A DNA stretch of 10,447 nt, from the NCBI GenBank assembly GCA_031283015.1, contig JAITCQ010000004.1:1-10447 (forward strand), read 5' to 3'. Positions 1 to 6,384 of the stretch are shown here, piece by piece. How positions within the stretch are numbered: position 1 is the stretch's first letter; each line of letters begins with the position of its first letter. This stretch comes from Candidatus Methanoplasma sp. GTDB taxonomy: Archaea; Thermoplasmatota; Thermoplasmata; Methanomassiliicoccales; Methanomethylophilaceae. Below the pieces are notes generated by a model that saw only the letters and a program-made list of their open reading frames with translations, made no database searches and was not told the DNA's origin. The translations under genes and the position numbers were made by a program.

Positions 1-623
1 TCGAACGCGAACATTATGTCCGTGAGCTCTATCACAATTATGCAAAGGAGCAGCGGGGTCATCATCCTTACGCCGTCCCTTAACGTGAACAGCTTATCGT
101 TATCGAATTCGGGGCTTATTTTGAATCTTCTGCTGAGATTTGACGCAAGCCTGCTGTCCTTGCTTTCGTCCTTCTTCATCACCGTTCGGATCGCTGTGAA
201 GATAAGCACCGCTCCGAAGACGTACAGCATCCAGTCGAACGTTTCCAGCAACCCCGATCCAATGAATATGAACAGCGCCCTGAAGGCGAACGCCCCGATT
301 ACCCCGTAGAACAGCGCCTTGCGCTGGTACTCGTCAGGAACGCAGAAGTGTCCGAATATCACGATGAACACGAACAAATTATCAACGCTCATCATCTCTT
401 CGATGACGTACGCCGTGACGTATTCCGTCGCCGAAGCGGATCCCATTCGTATGAATATCAGTACGCCGAACGCCAGTGCCAGGCAGATCCAGAACGCGGT
501 CATGCTCAGCGCCCGCTTCGTGGTGATGCGTTTCGATCCCCGGTTCAGTATCCCGAGGTCGAATGCGAACATCACGATGACGATCGCGAAGAAAACGATC
601 CACATCGCCGGTATATCGATCAT
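1..623 (-). CDS. terC: TerC-family integral membrane protein, 3' end cut by window edge
   Basis: Seen: an open frame from ATG at 623 to the window edge, 207 codons, very hydrophobic, with about six membrane segments (for example residues 7-25, a stretch ending in GVLIFI, the SVDNLFVFIVIFG helix and a last visible segment PLLLCIIVIELTDIMFAF). The pair EEMMSVDNLFVF and ELTDIMFAF matches the TerC signature motifs, whose acidic residues are thought to handle metal. Known: TerC/Alx proteins sit in the cytoplasmic membrane; several export Mn2+ and some support metal loading of exported proteins. An in-frame stop lies just upstream (TGA at about 641-643 on the minus strand), so ATG 623 is the first possible start; the ribosome site is weak (AGGG, 10 bases upstream). 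It follows dnaJ by 57 bases with a TATA-like element in the gap, so it may be transcribed separately. The exact substrate cannot be told from sequence. Confidence 0.85.
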   Translation of the reverse strand, partial: MIDIPAMWIVFFAIVIVMFAFDLGILNRGSKRITTKRALSMTAFWICLALAFGVLIFIRMGSASATEYVTAYVIEEMMSVDNLFVFIVIFGHFCVPDEYQRKALFYGVIGAFAFRALFIFIGSGLLETFDWMLYVFGAVLIFTAIRTVMKKDESKDSRLASNLSRRFKISPEFDNDKLFTLRDGVRMMTPLLLCIIVIELTDIMFAF

Positions 624-665
624 CGCGGACCCGCCCTTTCAGCCATATGGAAATAATCATCAAGC

Positions 666-677
666 CGTTTATAATGG
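666..677 (-). promoter_or_regulatory. TATA-like element upstream of terC
   Basis: On the minus strand the gap between dnaJ and terC contains ATTATAAAC, centred near 672. An archaeal start about 25 bases downstream would fall near 646, leaving a leader of roughly 22 bases before ATG 623. This would uncouple terC from the chaperone operon. It rests on motif and spacing only. Confidence 0.35.
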
Positions 678-680
678 TGT

Positions 681-1829
681 TCAGAAATCCTCGAACTTCT
701 GTCTCAGTTTCGACTTGGTCTTCGCGGGGGGTTTCTTGCCCGCCTGCTCGTCGAGTTTCATCAGCAGTTCCCTCTCCTGCGGCGATACTTTCAGAGGGAT
801 ATCGATCTTGACGCGGACCAGCATGTTCCCGCGGGTGTTCTGGTAGAGCTTGGGAAGGCCTTTGCCGGTTATCCTCAGCACTCCGCCGATCTGGGTCCCC
901 GCCGGTATGGTCAGCGATATCGTCTCGCCGTCGATGGTCTTTATAGTCTCCTCCCCTCCGAGAACAAGCTTCGGATAGGTGGTGGCGACCTCGGACCAGA
1001 GATTCGTTCCGTCCCTGTGGAACTGTTTGTCCCCTTTTATGTGGATCACCACTATCAGGTCGCCCGGCGGCCCTCCGCTGTGACCCGCGTCCCCCGCCCC
1101 GGCTACCCTGAGCCTCGTGCCTTCCTCCACTCCCTTCGGTATATCCACGGACACTTTGGACGAGACGTTGTTCCTTCCGGACCCTCTGCACTTGGGGCAG
1201 CGTTCTTTGAACGATCTTCCCGATCCGCCGCATATCGAACATGCGGCGACGGAGACCATGTTGCCGAACGGCGTCCTGCTCACCCTCTGCATCTGTCCCG
1301 ATCCGCCGCAGGCGTGGCAGGTCTCCACGTTCCCGTCCTTGCCTCCCGTCCCTCTGCAGTCGCCGCAGGTGACCGAATGGGGTATCGAGAGCTCGGCTGT
1401 CTTGCCGTTCAGCACATCGGTGAGGGCGATCTCCAGATCATATCGTAAGGACTCCCCCTGCCGGGGGGAGTTCGCGGACCTGGACTGCTGTCTTCTTCCG
1501 AAATTCCCGCCGAACATGCTCCCGAAGATGTCGCCGAATATATCGCTGATATCGTCCGCATGGGTGAAGTCCTCCCATGAGAACCCTCCCTTGCTGAACT
1601 GGTTGTTCACCCCGGCGTGGCCGTATTGATCATACAGTTTCCGTTTATTCTCGTCGGAAAGCACTTCGTATGCTTCCGACACCTCTTTGAACTTGGCCTC
1701 GGCCTCGTCCTTCGACAGGTCCGTCACGTCTGGATGGTACTTCTTCGCGAGCGAGCGGTACGCTTTTTTTATATCGTCCGGCGAAGCGTCCTTGGCGACG
1801 CCCAGTACCTTGTAGTAGTCCTCCGGCAT
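681..1829 (-). CDS. dnaJ: Type I J-domain co-chaperone DnaJ (Hsp40)
   Basis: Co-chaperone that delivers unfolded clients to DnaK and stimulates its ATPase in the cytoplasm. Seen in the 382-residue product: a J domain at 1-70 with the HPD tripeptide at 32-34, a Gly/Phe-rich stretch at about 81-112 (GDIFGSMFGGNFG), and four CxxCxGxG zinc repeats starting at residues 155 (CGDCRGTG), 171 (CHACGGSG), 197 (CSICGGSG) and 211 (CPKCRGSG), followed by the C-terminal substrate-binding beta domains and a Lys-rich tail. All four zinc pairs are intact and the length is normal, so this is a complete class I DnaJ. The ATG at 1829 lies 10 bases after the dnaK stop with only a weak AGGT-type ribosome site, so translational coupling to dnaK is likely. 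Third gene of the grpE-dnaK-dnaJ unit. Confidence 0.97.
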   Translation of the reverse strand: MPEDYYKVLGVAKDASPDDIKKAYRSLAKKYHPDVTDLSKDEAEAKFKEVSEAYEVLSDENKRKLYDQYGHAGVNNQFSKGGFSWEDFTHADDISDIFGDIFGSMFGGNFGRRQQSRSANSPRQGESLRYDLEIALTDVLNGKTAELSIPHSVTCGDCRGTGGKDGNVETCHACGGSGQMQRVSRTPFGNMVSVAACSICGGSGRSFKERCPKCRGSGRNNVSSKVSVDIPKGVEEGTRLRVAGAGDAGHSGGPPGDLIVVIHIKGDKQFHRDGTNLWSEVATTYPKLVLGGEETIKTIDGETISLTIPAGTQIGGVLRITGKGLPKLYQNTRGNMLVRVKIDIPLKVSPQERELLMKLDEQAGKKPPAKTKSKLRQKFEDF

Positions 1830-1839
1830 CTGGCTTACC

Positions 1840-3693
1840 TTATTTCTTCTCGTCGTCGTCCACTATCTTGTAGTCGGCGTCGACGTAGTCGCCGTCCTCT
1901 TTGTTTCCGGTTCCTTCGTCCTTAGCGCCCTGAGCCTGCTGTTCCGCCGATTCCTGGTATATCCTCTGGCTGATCGGACCCATCGCTTTCATGAGCGCGT
2001 CCAGCTTGGCCTTTATGGCCGCGATGTCGTCCCCTTTGACCGCGTTTTCGAGGTCGCTTACCGCGGCCTCCACCGATGCGCGTTCCTCCTGCGATACTTT
2101 CTCTCCAAGTTCGTCCATGGACTTGCGGACGGTGTGGATCATCGTTTCCGCTTGGTTCTTCGCCTCTATGAATTCGATCTTCTTCTTATCTGCGTCGGCG
2201 AACTTCTCCGCCTGCTTTACGAGATCGTCTATCTCGTCCTTGGACAGCTTGTTCTTGGAGGCGATGGTTATTCTCTGTTCTTTTCCCGTTCCCTTATCTT
2301 TCGCCGAGACGTTTATTATCCCGTTGGCGTCGATGTCGAACGTCACCTCGATCTGAGGCATCCCGCGGGGAGCGGGGAGTATGCCTTCGAGGGTGAATCT
2401 TCCCAGCGAGGTGTTGTCCCCCGCCATCTTCCTCTCCCCCTGAACGACGTTGATCTCCACCGACGGCTGGTTGTCGGCGGCGGTGGAGAATATCTGTGAT
2501 CTTTTTGTCGGGATGGTGGTGTTCCTGTCTATCAGGGACGTGGCGATCCCCCCCAGCGTCTCGATCCCGAGGGTGAGCGGGGTCACGTCCAGCAGCAGAA
2601 CGTCCTTCACGTCCCCTGACAGAACGGCGCCCTGCACGGCCGCGCCCATGGATACGCACTCCATCGGGTCTATCCCGCGCTGTATCTTCGGTCCGACGAT
2701 GCTCTCCACGAAATTCTGAACTATGGGCATCCTCGTGGGTCCTCCGACCATTATTATCCGGTCGATCGAATCGGGGGACATCTTCGAGTCCGTCACCGCC
2801 TGATCGACCGATCTCTTGCATTTCTGAACTATAGGTTCGACGAGTTCCTCGAGCTTTGCTCTCGTGATCGTTTGTATCAGGTGTTTCGGTCCCGATGCGT
2901 CGGATGAGATGAACGGAAGGTTGATCTCCGTCTGCATGGTCGTGGAGAGTTCGATCTTAGCTTTCTCGCACGCCTCCCTCACTCTCCAGAACGCCATGTT
3001 GTCCTTGGAGAGGTCCGCTCCCGTTTCCTTCTGGAACTGTCCCATCACGTATTTCGTGAGGACCTCGTCCATATCCGAACCGCCGAGCTGCGTGTCGCCG
3101 GATGTGGATATCACCTCGAAGACGCCGTCGCTGAAGTCCATTATGGTCACGTCCAGAGTGCCGCCTCCGAAATCGAAGACCATTATCTTCTGGGCGGCGC
3201 CGCTCTTCTCTAGACCATACGCTAACGCAGCGGCGGTGGGCTCGTTTATTATGCGCACGACCTCCAATCCTGCGATCGCTCCGGCGTCCTTCGTCGCCTG
3301 CCTCTGGTTGTCGTTGAAGTACGCCGGAACGGTGATCACCGCTTTATCGATCGTCTCGCCGAGATATGACTCGGCGTCCTTCTTTATCTTCTGAAGTATG
3401 AACGCCGATATCTGCTGCGGGGTGTATTCCTTTCCCAGCGCGGTCACCTTCTCGTTGGATCCCATTTTCCTTTTGACGTTCTTTATCGTGCCGTCGGGGT
3501 TCGTCACCGCCTGTCTCCTCGCCGGTTCTCCGACGAGCAGCTGACCGTCCTTCGTGAATGCCACATAGGACGGGAATGATTTCCCTCCGACGCTCGTGCC
3601 TTCCGCGCTGGGGATCATGGTCGGTCTCCCGCCTTCCATCACCGATGCGGCCGAGTTGCTCGTTCCCAGATCTATTCCTATTATCCTTGACAT
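1840..3693 (-). CDS. dnaK: Hsp70 chaperone DnaK
   Basis: ATP-driven chaperone that binds exposed hydrophobic segments of client proteins, working with DnaJ and GrpE. The 617-residue product has the phosphate-1 motif GIDLGTSNS at 6-14, the second phosphate motif as DFGGGTLD at 174-181, the adenosine motif VGGPTRMP at 316-323, the interdomain linker VLLLDV at 365-370 and a substrate domain with an acidic tail (DYVDADYKIVDDDEKK). The stretch after KRKMG (75-78) runs straight into KEYTPQQ, so the insertion of about 24 residues found in proteobacterial DnaK is absent, as in archaeal and Gram-positive proteins. The segment SVGGKSFPSYVAF resembles Thermoplasma DnaK as I recall it. The start ATG at 3693 lies inside the end of grpE (13-base overlap) and has GAGG four bases upstream, so grpE and dnaK are translationally coupled. 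Complete and unremarkable in its catalytic motifs. Confidence 0.98.
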   Translation of the reverse strand: MSRIIGIDLGTSNSAASVMEGGRPTMIPSAEGTSVGGKSFPSYVAFTKDGQLLVGEPARRQAVTNPDGTIKNVKRKMGSNEKVTALGKEYTPQQISAFILQKIKKDAESYLGETIDKAVITVPAYFNDNQRQATKDAGAIAGLEVVRIINEPTAAALAYGLEKSGAAQKIMVFDFGGGTLDVTIMDFSDGVFEVISTSGDTQLGGSDMDEVLTKYVMGQFQKETGADLSKDNMAFWRVREACEKAKIELSTTMQTEINLPFISSDASGPKHLIQTITRAKLEELVEPIVQKCKRSVDQAVTDSKMSPDSIDRIIMVGGPTRMPIVQNFVESIVGPKIQRGIDPMECVSMGAAVQGAVLSGDVKDVLLLDVTPLTLGIETLGGIATSLIDRNTTIPTKRSQIFSTAADNQPSVEINVVQGERKMAGDNTSLGRFTLEGILPAPRGMPQIEVTFDIDANGIINVSAKDKGTGKEQRITIASKNKLSKDEIDDLVKQAEKFADADKKKIEFIEAKNQAETMIHTVRKSMDELGEKVSQEERASVEAAVSDLENAVKGDDIAAIKAKLDALMKAMGPISQRIYQESAEQQAQGAKDEGTGNKEDGDYVDADYKIVDDDEKK

Positions 3694-4202
3694 GTTTCCT
3701 CACTTTCCTTTTTCTTTGTGACCTTGACCTTCGGATACCTTATTATCCTGTCATGCAGGCGGTATCCTTTCTGGAACACCTCGGCTATGTCTCCGTCGGT
3801 GTCCGCTTCGACCGTGCAGAGCGCTTCGTGGAAGTTCGGATCGAATTTGCAATCCGTCTGTATCTCCGCAAGTCCGTTCTCCTCCAGGATCTTCATCAGA
3901 TTCTGCCTTATGCTCCGTATCCCCGCCGCGAGCTCCGTGTTCTCCCCCGCCGTGCCCAGCGCGCGGTCCAGGTCGTCCGCCACGGTCAGCAGGCTCTTCG
4001 CTATGCCCGCCGTGGCGTACTTCCTAAACTCTTCGTTCTCTTTCTCCGTCCTCTTACGGAAGTTGTCGAAGTCCGCCTGAAGCCTTCTTGCGATGTTAAG
4101 ATACTCATCCGCCTTTGCGCTGGCTTCGGCGAGAGCGTCCGTCATCTCTCCGGACGCCTCCCCGACGTCCTCCTCTTTCTTCTTTTTAGACTTTTCAGTC
4201 AT
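3681..4202 (-). CDS. grpE: Nucleotide exchange factor GrpE
   Basis: Homodimeric exchange factor that releases ADP from DnaK and so resets the Hsp70 cycle; cytoplasmic. The product is 173 residues, typical of short archaeal and bacterial GrpE. A charged N-terminus (KSKKKKEE) and a long helix at about 20-65 with ADFDNFRKR (43-51) form the dimer coiled coil; DDLDRAL at 76-82 follows. The C-terminal beta domain carries FDPNFHEAL at 120-128 and the family hallmark VFQKGYRLHDRIIR at 142-155. The ATG at 4202 has GGAG at 4210-4213 with a 7-base spacer, which supports this start. First gene of the grpE-dnaK-dnaJ unit; its stop codon lies inside dnaK. It is separated from the upstream thermosome gene by 62 bases containing a stable hairpin. 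Confidence 0.96.
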   Translation of the reverse strand: MTEKSKKKKEEDVGEASGEMTDALAEASAKADEYLNIARRLQADFDNFRKRTEKENEEFRKYATAGIAKSLLTVADDLDRALGTAGENTELAAGIRSIRQNLMKILEENGLAEIQTDCKFDPNFHEALCTVEADTDGDIAEVFQKGYRLHDRIIRYPKVKVTKKKESEETCQG

Positions 4203-4238
4203 GGTCGGTCTCCGGTTAGTTGAAATAATAATATTGAA

Positions 4239-4253
4239 GGGGCCGAAGGCCCC
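4239..4253 (-). terminator. GC-rich hairpin between thermosome gene and grpE
   Basis: The minus strand reads GGGGCCTTCGGCCCC, a perfect 6-bp stem with a 3-base loop, starting 11 bases after the thermosome stop codon and followed by an AT-rich run (TTCAATATTATTATTT). This is the shape of a terminator or attenuator at the end of the thermosome transcript. The downstream run is not a pure T tract, and archaeal termination relies mainly on T-rich stretches, so it could instead be a transcript-stabilising or processing hairpin. Confidence 0.5.
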
Positions 4254-4263
4254 GTTTAAAGGT
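4254..4263 (-). promoter_or_regulatory. Possible TATA element for grpE-dnaK-dnaJ
   Basis: On the minus strand ACCTTTAAAC lies immediately after the thermosome stop. A start about 25 bases downstream would be near 4232, just past the hairpin, giving a leader of about 30 bases that keeps the GGAG ribosome site of grpE. An alternative AT-rich element (ATATTATT, near 4229) is too close to the ATG to leave that site in the message. Motif and spacing only. Confidence 0.3.
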
Positions 4264-4264
4264 T

Positions 4265-5899
4265 TCAGTCGTCATCCATCGAAGGCATGTCGTCGCCGCT
4301 GCCGTATTCCGGCATCGGGCTCGACTTCGACGCGATGACGTCGTCGATCCTGAGGATCATGACCGCCGCGTCCGTGGCCGAGTTGATCGCCTGCTTCCCG
4401 ATCCTGAGAGGTTCGATGACGTTGAGCTTGCGCATGTCCTCGATCTTCCCCGTGAACGGGTTCAGGCCGGCGTTCACCTTTCCGGCCTTGTGCTCTTTCC
4501 TCATCTGGATGTTGATGTCTATCGGATCCAATCCCGCATTCTCAGCGAGCGTCGTGGGTATGATCTCCATCGCCGAGGCGAACGCCTCGATGGCTATCTG
4601 CTCCCTTCCGCCTACGGACGCCGCGTAATCCCTGAGCTGCATGGCTATCTCCATCGCGGTGGAACCTCCGCCGGTGACGATCATCCCATCCTCTATCGAT
4701 ACCTTGACGACGGACCACGCGTCGACGAGCGATCTCTCCACCTCGTCCGCGACGTGGTTCGTTCCGCCCCTTACGAGTATGGACACGGTCTTGGGCTCTT
4801 TGCACCCGGTGATGAACGTCATCTCCTCGTTCTCAATGACCTTCAGCTCGACCGATTCGGCGTAACCGAGGTCCTCCGCCGATATCTCGACGATCTTGTT
4901 GCAGATGTTCGCTTTGGTGGATTTGGCAAGTCTCTCCATGTCGGATTTCTTGACGCGTCTGCATGCGTATATCCCCTCTTTCGCGAAGAAGTGCTGCGCG
5001 AGGTCGTCTATCCCTTTCTGACAGAACACGACATTCGCTCCCGATCTCTTCACCGTGTTGACCATCTCTTTGAGCATGTTCTCTTCTTCTCTGACGAAGG
5101 CCGCGAGCTGCGACGGGTCTGTGATCTGGATCTTCGCGTCGATCTCTGTCTTCTTGAGTTCGAACGCCGCGTCCACGATGGCGATCTTCGCCCCGACCAC
5201 CTTCTTGGGCATCGCGGGCGAGACCGGCTCCTTGTCCAGGATCAGGCCTTTTACGAGCTGGGACTCCTCCATGCTCGCGCCCGCTTTCTTCACGGTCTGT
5301 ATGTTCTTCAGGTCCGCGGTGTAGTTGCCCTTGTCGTCCTTCTCGATGATCGTTTTGACTGCGTCGACGACCATCTCGGCGAAGAACTCTTTGGACCCTC
5401 CGACCTGTTTGCTGATCATCGCGTTCTCGGCTATCTGCTTCAGGAGCTTGTCGTCCTTCATGCTGACCTTCATCGCGACCTTCTTGAGCACTTCCTGCGC
5501 TTTGAGGTTGGCGAGCCTGTAACCTGCGGTTATGAGCGTCGGGTGCACGTTCGCGTCTATCATGTCCGTCGCTTTCTTCAGGAGTTCGCCGGCAAGTATG
5601 ACGGACGTCGTCGTCCCGTCCCCTACCTCTGCGTCCTGCGTCTTCGCGACCTCCACCAGCATCTTCGCGGCGGGGTGCTGCACGTCCATTTCTTTAAGGA
5701 TGGTTACGCCGTCGTTCGTTATCACGACGTCCCCCATCGAATCTACGAGCATCTTGTCCATCCCTCTCGGCCCGAGGCTGCTCCTGACTGCGTCAGCGAT
5801 CGCCCTGGCGGCGGTGATGTTGTTGTACTGTGCGTCTTTTCCTTTATCCCTCTTGGTTCCTTCCCTGAGGATCAAGATAGGTGCGTTGCCCATACCCAT
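4265..5899 (-). CDS. ths: Thermosome subunit (group II chaperonin, Hsp60 superfamily)
   Basis: Subunit of the archaeal double-ring chaperonin with a built-in lid, which encloses and refolds proteins using ATP in the cytoplasm. The 544-residue product has normal length. ATP-binding elements are all visible: SSLGPRGMDKML at about 40-51, VVITNDGVTIL at 58-68, GDGTTT at 93-98 and, in the C-terminal equatorial part, IEDGMIVTGGGSTAMEIA. The tail (SGDDMPSMDDD) is acidic with a Met pair rather than the Gly-Gly-Met repeats of many thermosomes. An in-frame ATG exists 30 bases upstream at 5929, but ATG 5899 is preferred: GGAGG lies at 5909-5913 with a 9-base spacer, and the product then begins at MGMGNAPILIL as in relatives. 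Thermosomes usually have two or more paralogous subunits; any partner is outside this window. It is followed on the same strand by grpE-dnaK-dnaJ. Confidence 0.97.
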   Translation of the reverse strand: MGMGNAPILILREGTKRDKGKDAQYNNITAARAIADAVRSSLGPRGMDKMLVDSMGDVVITNDGVTILKEMDVQHPAAKMLVEVAKTQDAEVGDGTTTSVILAGELLKKATDMIDANVHPTLITAGYRLANLKAQEVLKKVAMKVSMKDDKLLKQIAENAMISKQVGGSKEFFAEMVVDAVKTIIEKDDKGNYTADLKNIQTVKKAGASMEESQLVKGLILDKEPVSPAMPKKVVGAKIAIVDAAFELKKTEIDAKIQITDPSQLAAFVREEENMLKEMVNTVKRSGANVVFCQKGIDDLAQHFFAKEGIYACRRVKKSDMERLAKSTKANICNKIVEISAEDLGYAESVELKVIENEEMTFITGCKEPKTVSILVRGGTNHVADEVERSLVDAWSVVKVSIEDGMIVTGGGSTAMEIAMQLRDYAASVGGREQIAIEAFASAMEIIPTTLAENAGLDPIDINIQMRKEHKAGKVNAGLNPFTGKIEDMRKLNVIEPLRIGKQAINSATDAAVMILRIDDVIASKSSPMPEYGSGDDMPSMDDD

Positions 5900-5908
5900 T
5901 TTTTCAAA

Positions 5909-5913
5909 CCTCC
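5909..5913 (-). promoter_or_regulatory. Shine-Dalgarno site deciding the thermosome start
   Basis: GGAGG on the minus strand, 9 bases before ATG 5899. It lies downstream of the alternative in-frame ATG at 5929 and would be inside that longer reading frame, so it argues for the shorter protein. Confidence 0.75.
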
Positions 5914-5970
5914 AAGTATCATATTCCATTCTTTATTATGGAACTTCTAGGGGGGTTATGGTTTGTTCTT

Positions 5971-5980
5971 CTATATAAAC
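5971..5980. promoter_or_regulatory. TATA box readable on both strands: thermosome (minus) and 57-codon ORF (plus)
   Basis: The minus strand reads GTTTATATAG, a near-consensus archaeal TATA box. A start about 25 bases on would fall near 5949, giving a 50-base leader to thermosome ATG 5899. The plus strand reads CTATATAAAC, also a good TATA box, with a start expected near 6002 and a leader of about 39 bases to ATG 6041. No strong BRE is visible on either side, so either one or both directions could be used. Assignment to the thermosome gene is the safer of the two. Confidence 0.6.
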
Positions 5981-6010
5981 CTGACTTATGTGTCCTATCA
6001 TAGAGGTGAA

Positions 6011-6038
6011 CACTTCAGCCAAACGTAAGGCTGGGGTG
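6011..6038 (+). promoter_or_regulatory. 10-bp hairpin in a putative leader, covering the possible ribosome site of the small ORF
   Basis: Positions 6011-6020 (CACTTCAGCC) pair with 6029-6038 (GGCTGGGGTG): ten consecutive pairs, two of them G-U, around the 8-base loop AAACGTAA. The right arm contains GGGGTG, the only Shine-Dalgarno-like sequence just before ATG 6041, so the fold would hide it. The pairing is seen in the sequence; any regulatory role is inference. Confidence 0.5.
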
Positions 6039-6040
6039 CA

Positions 6041-6214
6041 ATGGGGCGGGGAGCCTCGTTCGCCAGGTCTGATGAGAACAATGAGGTCAAGATTCCGATG
6101 AACGACCGAGCGGAGCACATATTTTATTGTTCAAGGGTCGGCGGGACTGGACCGTTCAGGCGTGCGGATCATGAGGCCCGGGCCGCATTTGCCAGTATGT
6201 TTTATAACCGATAA
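6041..6214 (+). CDS. Possible small protein of 57 residues, unrecognised
   Basis: I do not recognise this product. The frame opens at ATG 6041, the first start after an in-frame TAA at 6026-6028, and closes with TAA at 6212-6214. The protein is basic and soluble-looking, with no membrane segment or signal peptide, one cysteine, and a distinctive middle and end (DRAEHIFYCSRVGGTGPF, then HEARAAFASMFYNR). Support: a TATA box at 5972-5979 with suitable spacing, GGGGTG just before the ATG, and third-position GC of about 60 percent, similar in direction to the neighbours. Against: a 57-codon frame can occur by chance in GC-rich DNA, its ribosome site is paired in a hairpin, and parts of the region can fold as RNA (6146-6150 with 6192-6196, 6163-6167 with 6183-6187), so the locus may be a non-coding transcript instead. 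Confidence 0.35.
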   Translation: MGRGASFARSDENNEVKIPMNDRAEHIFYCSRVGGTGPFRRADHEARAAFASMFYNR

Positions 6215-6220
6215 AAAGTA
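6200..6220 (+). promoter_or_regulatory. A/T-rich promoter-like block upstream of the ATPase relic
   Basis: Two TATA-like elements in tandem, TTTTATAAC (6200-6208) and GATAAAAAG (6210-6218), overlap the end of the 57-codon ORF. Transcription would begin around 6230-6240, some 20-30 bases before ATG 6261. This is probably the surviving promoter of the ATPase gene whose relic follows, and it may now drive pheA. Confidence 0.4.
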
Positions 6221-6260
6221 CAATTTGCACTATTTCTCGATTAGGCGGATGTGGCGTCAT

Positions 6261-6380
6261 ATGGAGATCCGAAGGGACAGGTGTCTGGACAGGCTCATAA
6301 AAAGAAAAAGGAACGGCTCCGTAAAGGTGGTCACCGTCGGGATCAGGGTTCCTTCTGGACAAGAACGCCTGGACCTTTAA
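6261..6380 (+). pseudogene. Internally deleted relic of a DUF4143/AAA_14-family ATP-binding protein
   Basis: The 39-residue reading from ATG 6261 to TAA 6378-6380 begins MEIRRD and continues RDRCLDRLIKRKRNGSVKVV, closely matching my memory of the N-terminus of DUF4143-type AAA+ ATPases, which usually run on into a TGIRRCGKS Walker A motif. Here Walker A is lost: the frame reads TVGIRVPSGQ. In the next frame, 6349-6366 encodes FLLDKN, and the original frame then gives LDL and a stop, which fits the FLLDENSLDL-like C-terminus common in the same family. The simplest reading is that nearly the whole gene (several hundred codons) has been deleted, joining the first 25 codons to the last 10-15, with small indels since. 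Such ATPases are numerous and mobile in gut archaea and bacteria. The N-terminal match is strong by eye; the C-terminal part is tentative. Confidence 0.6.
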
Positions 6381-6384
6381 AGGT
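6373..6384 (+). promoter_or_regulatory. Possible TATA element for pheA within a 12-base palindrome
   Basis: ACCTTTAAAGGT is a perfect 12-base palindrome overlapping the relic's stop codon. As a TATA element it would start a transcript near 6403, giving pheA a leader of about 105 bases. The same ACCTTTAAA string occurs ahead of grpE on the minus strand. A competing candidate is AATAAGTA at 6463-6470, which would give a leader of about 18 bases. Confidence 0.3.

Noticed and set aside
382..1242. Minus-strand 286-codon frame spanning dnaJ and terC
   Set aside because: It runs out of frame through dnaJ zinc-finger and C-terminal coding sequence and through terC; both of those frames are clearly the real ones.
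5900..5929. Upstream in-frame ATG at 5929 as thermosome start
   Set aside because: The extra ten residues are unlike thermosome N-termini and would place the good GGAGG ribosome site inside the coding region.
4490..5950. Long plus-strand open frame (486 codons) opposite the thermosome gene
   Set aside because: It is antisense to a fully conserved chaperonin, has an Arg/Asp/Leu/His-rich composition typical of reversed GC-rich codons, and shows no family motif.
6070..6108. C/D-box sRNA-like motifs (TGATGA at 6070-6075, CGATGA at 6096-6101)
   Set aside because: No CTGA-type D or D' box at the required spacing, and both motifs also fall within a plausible protein frame.
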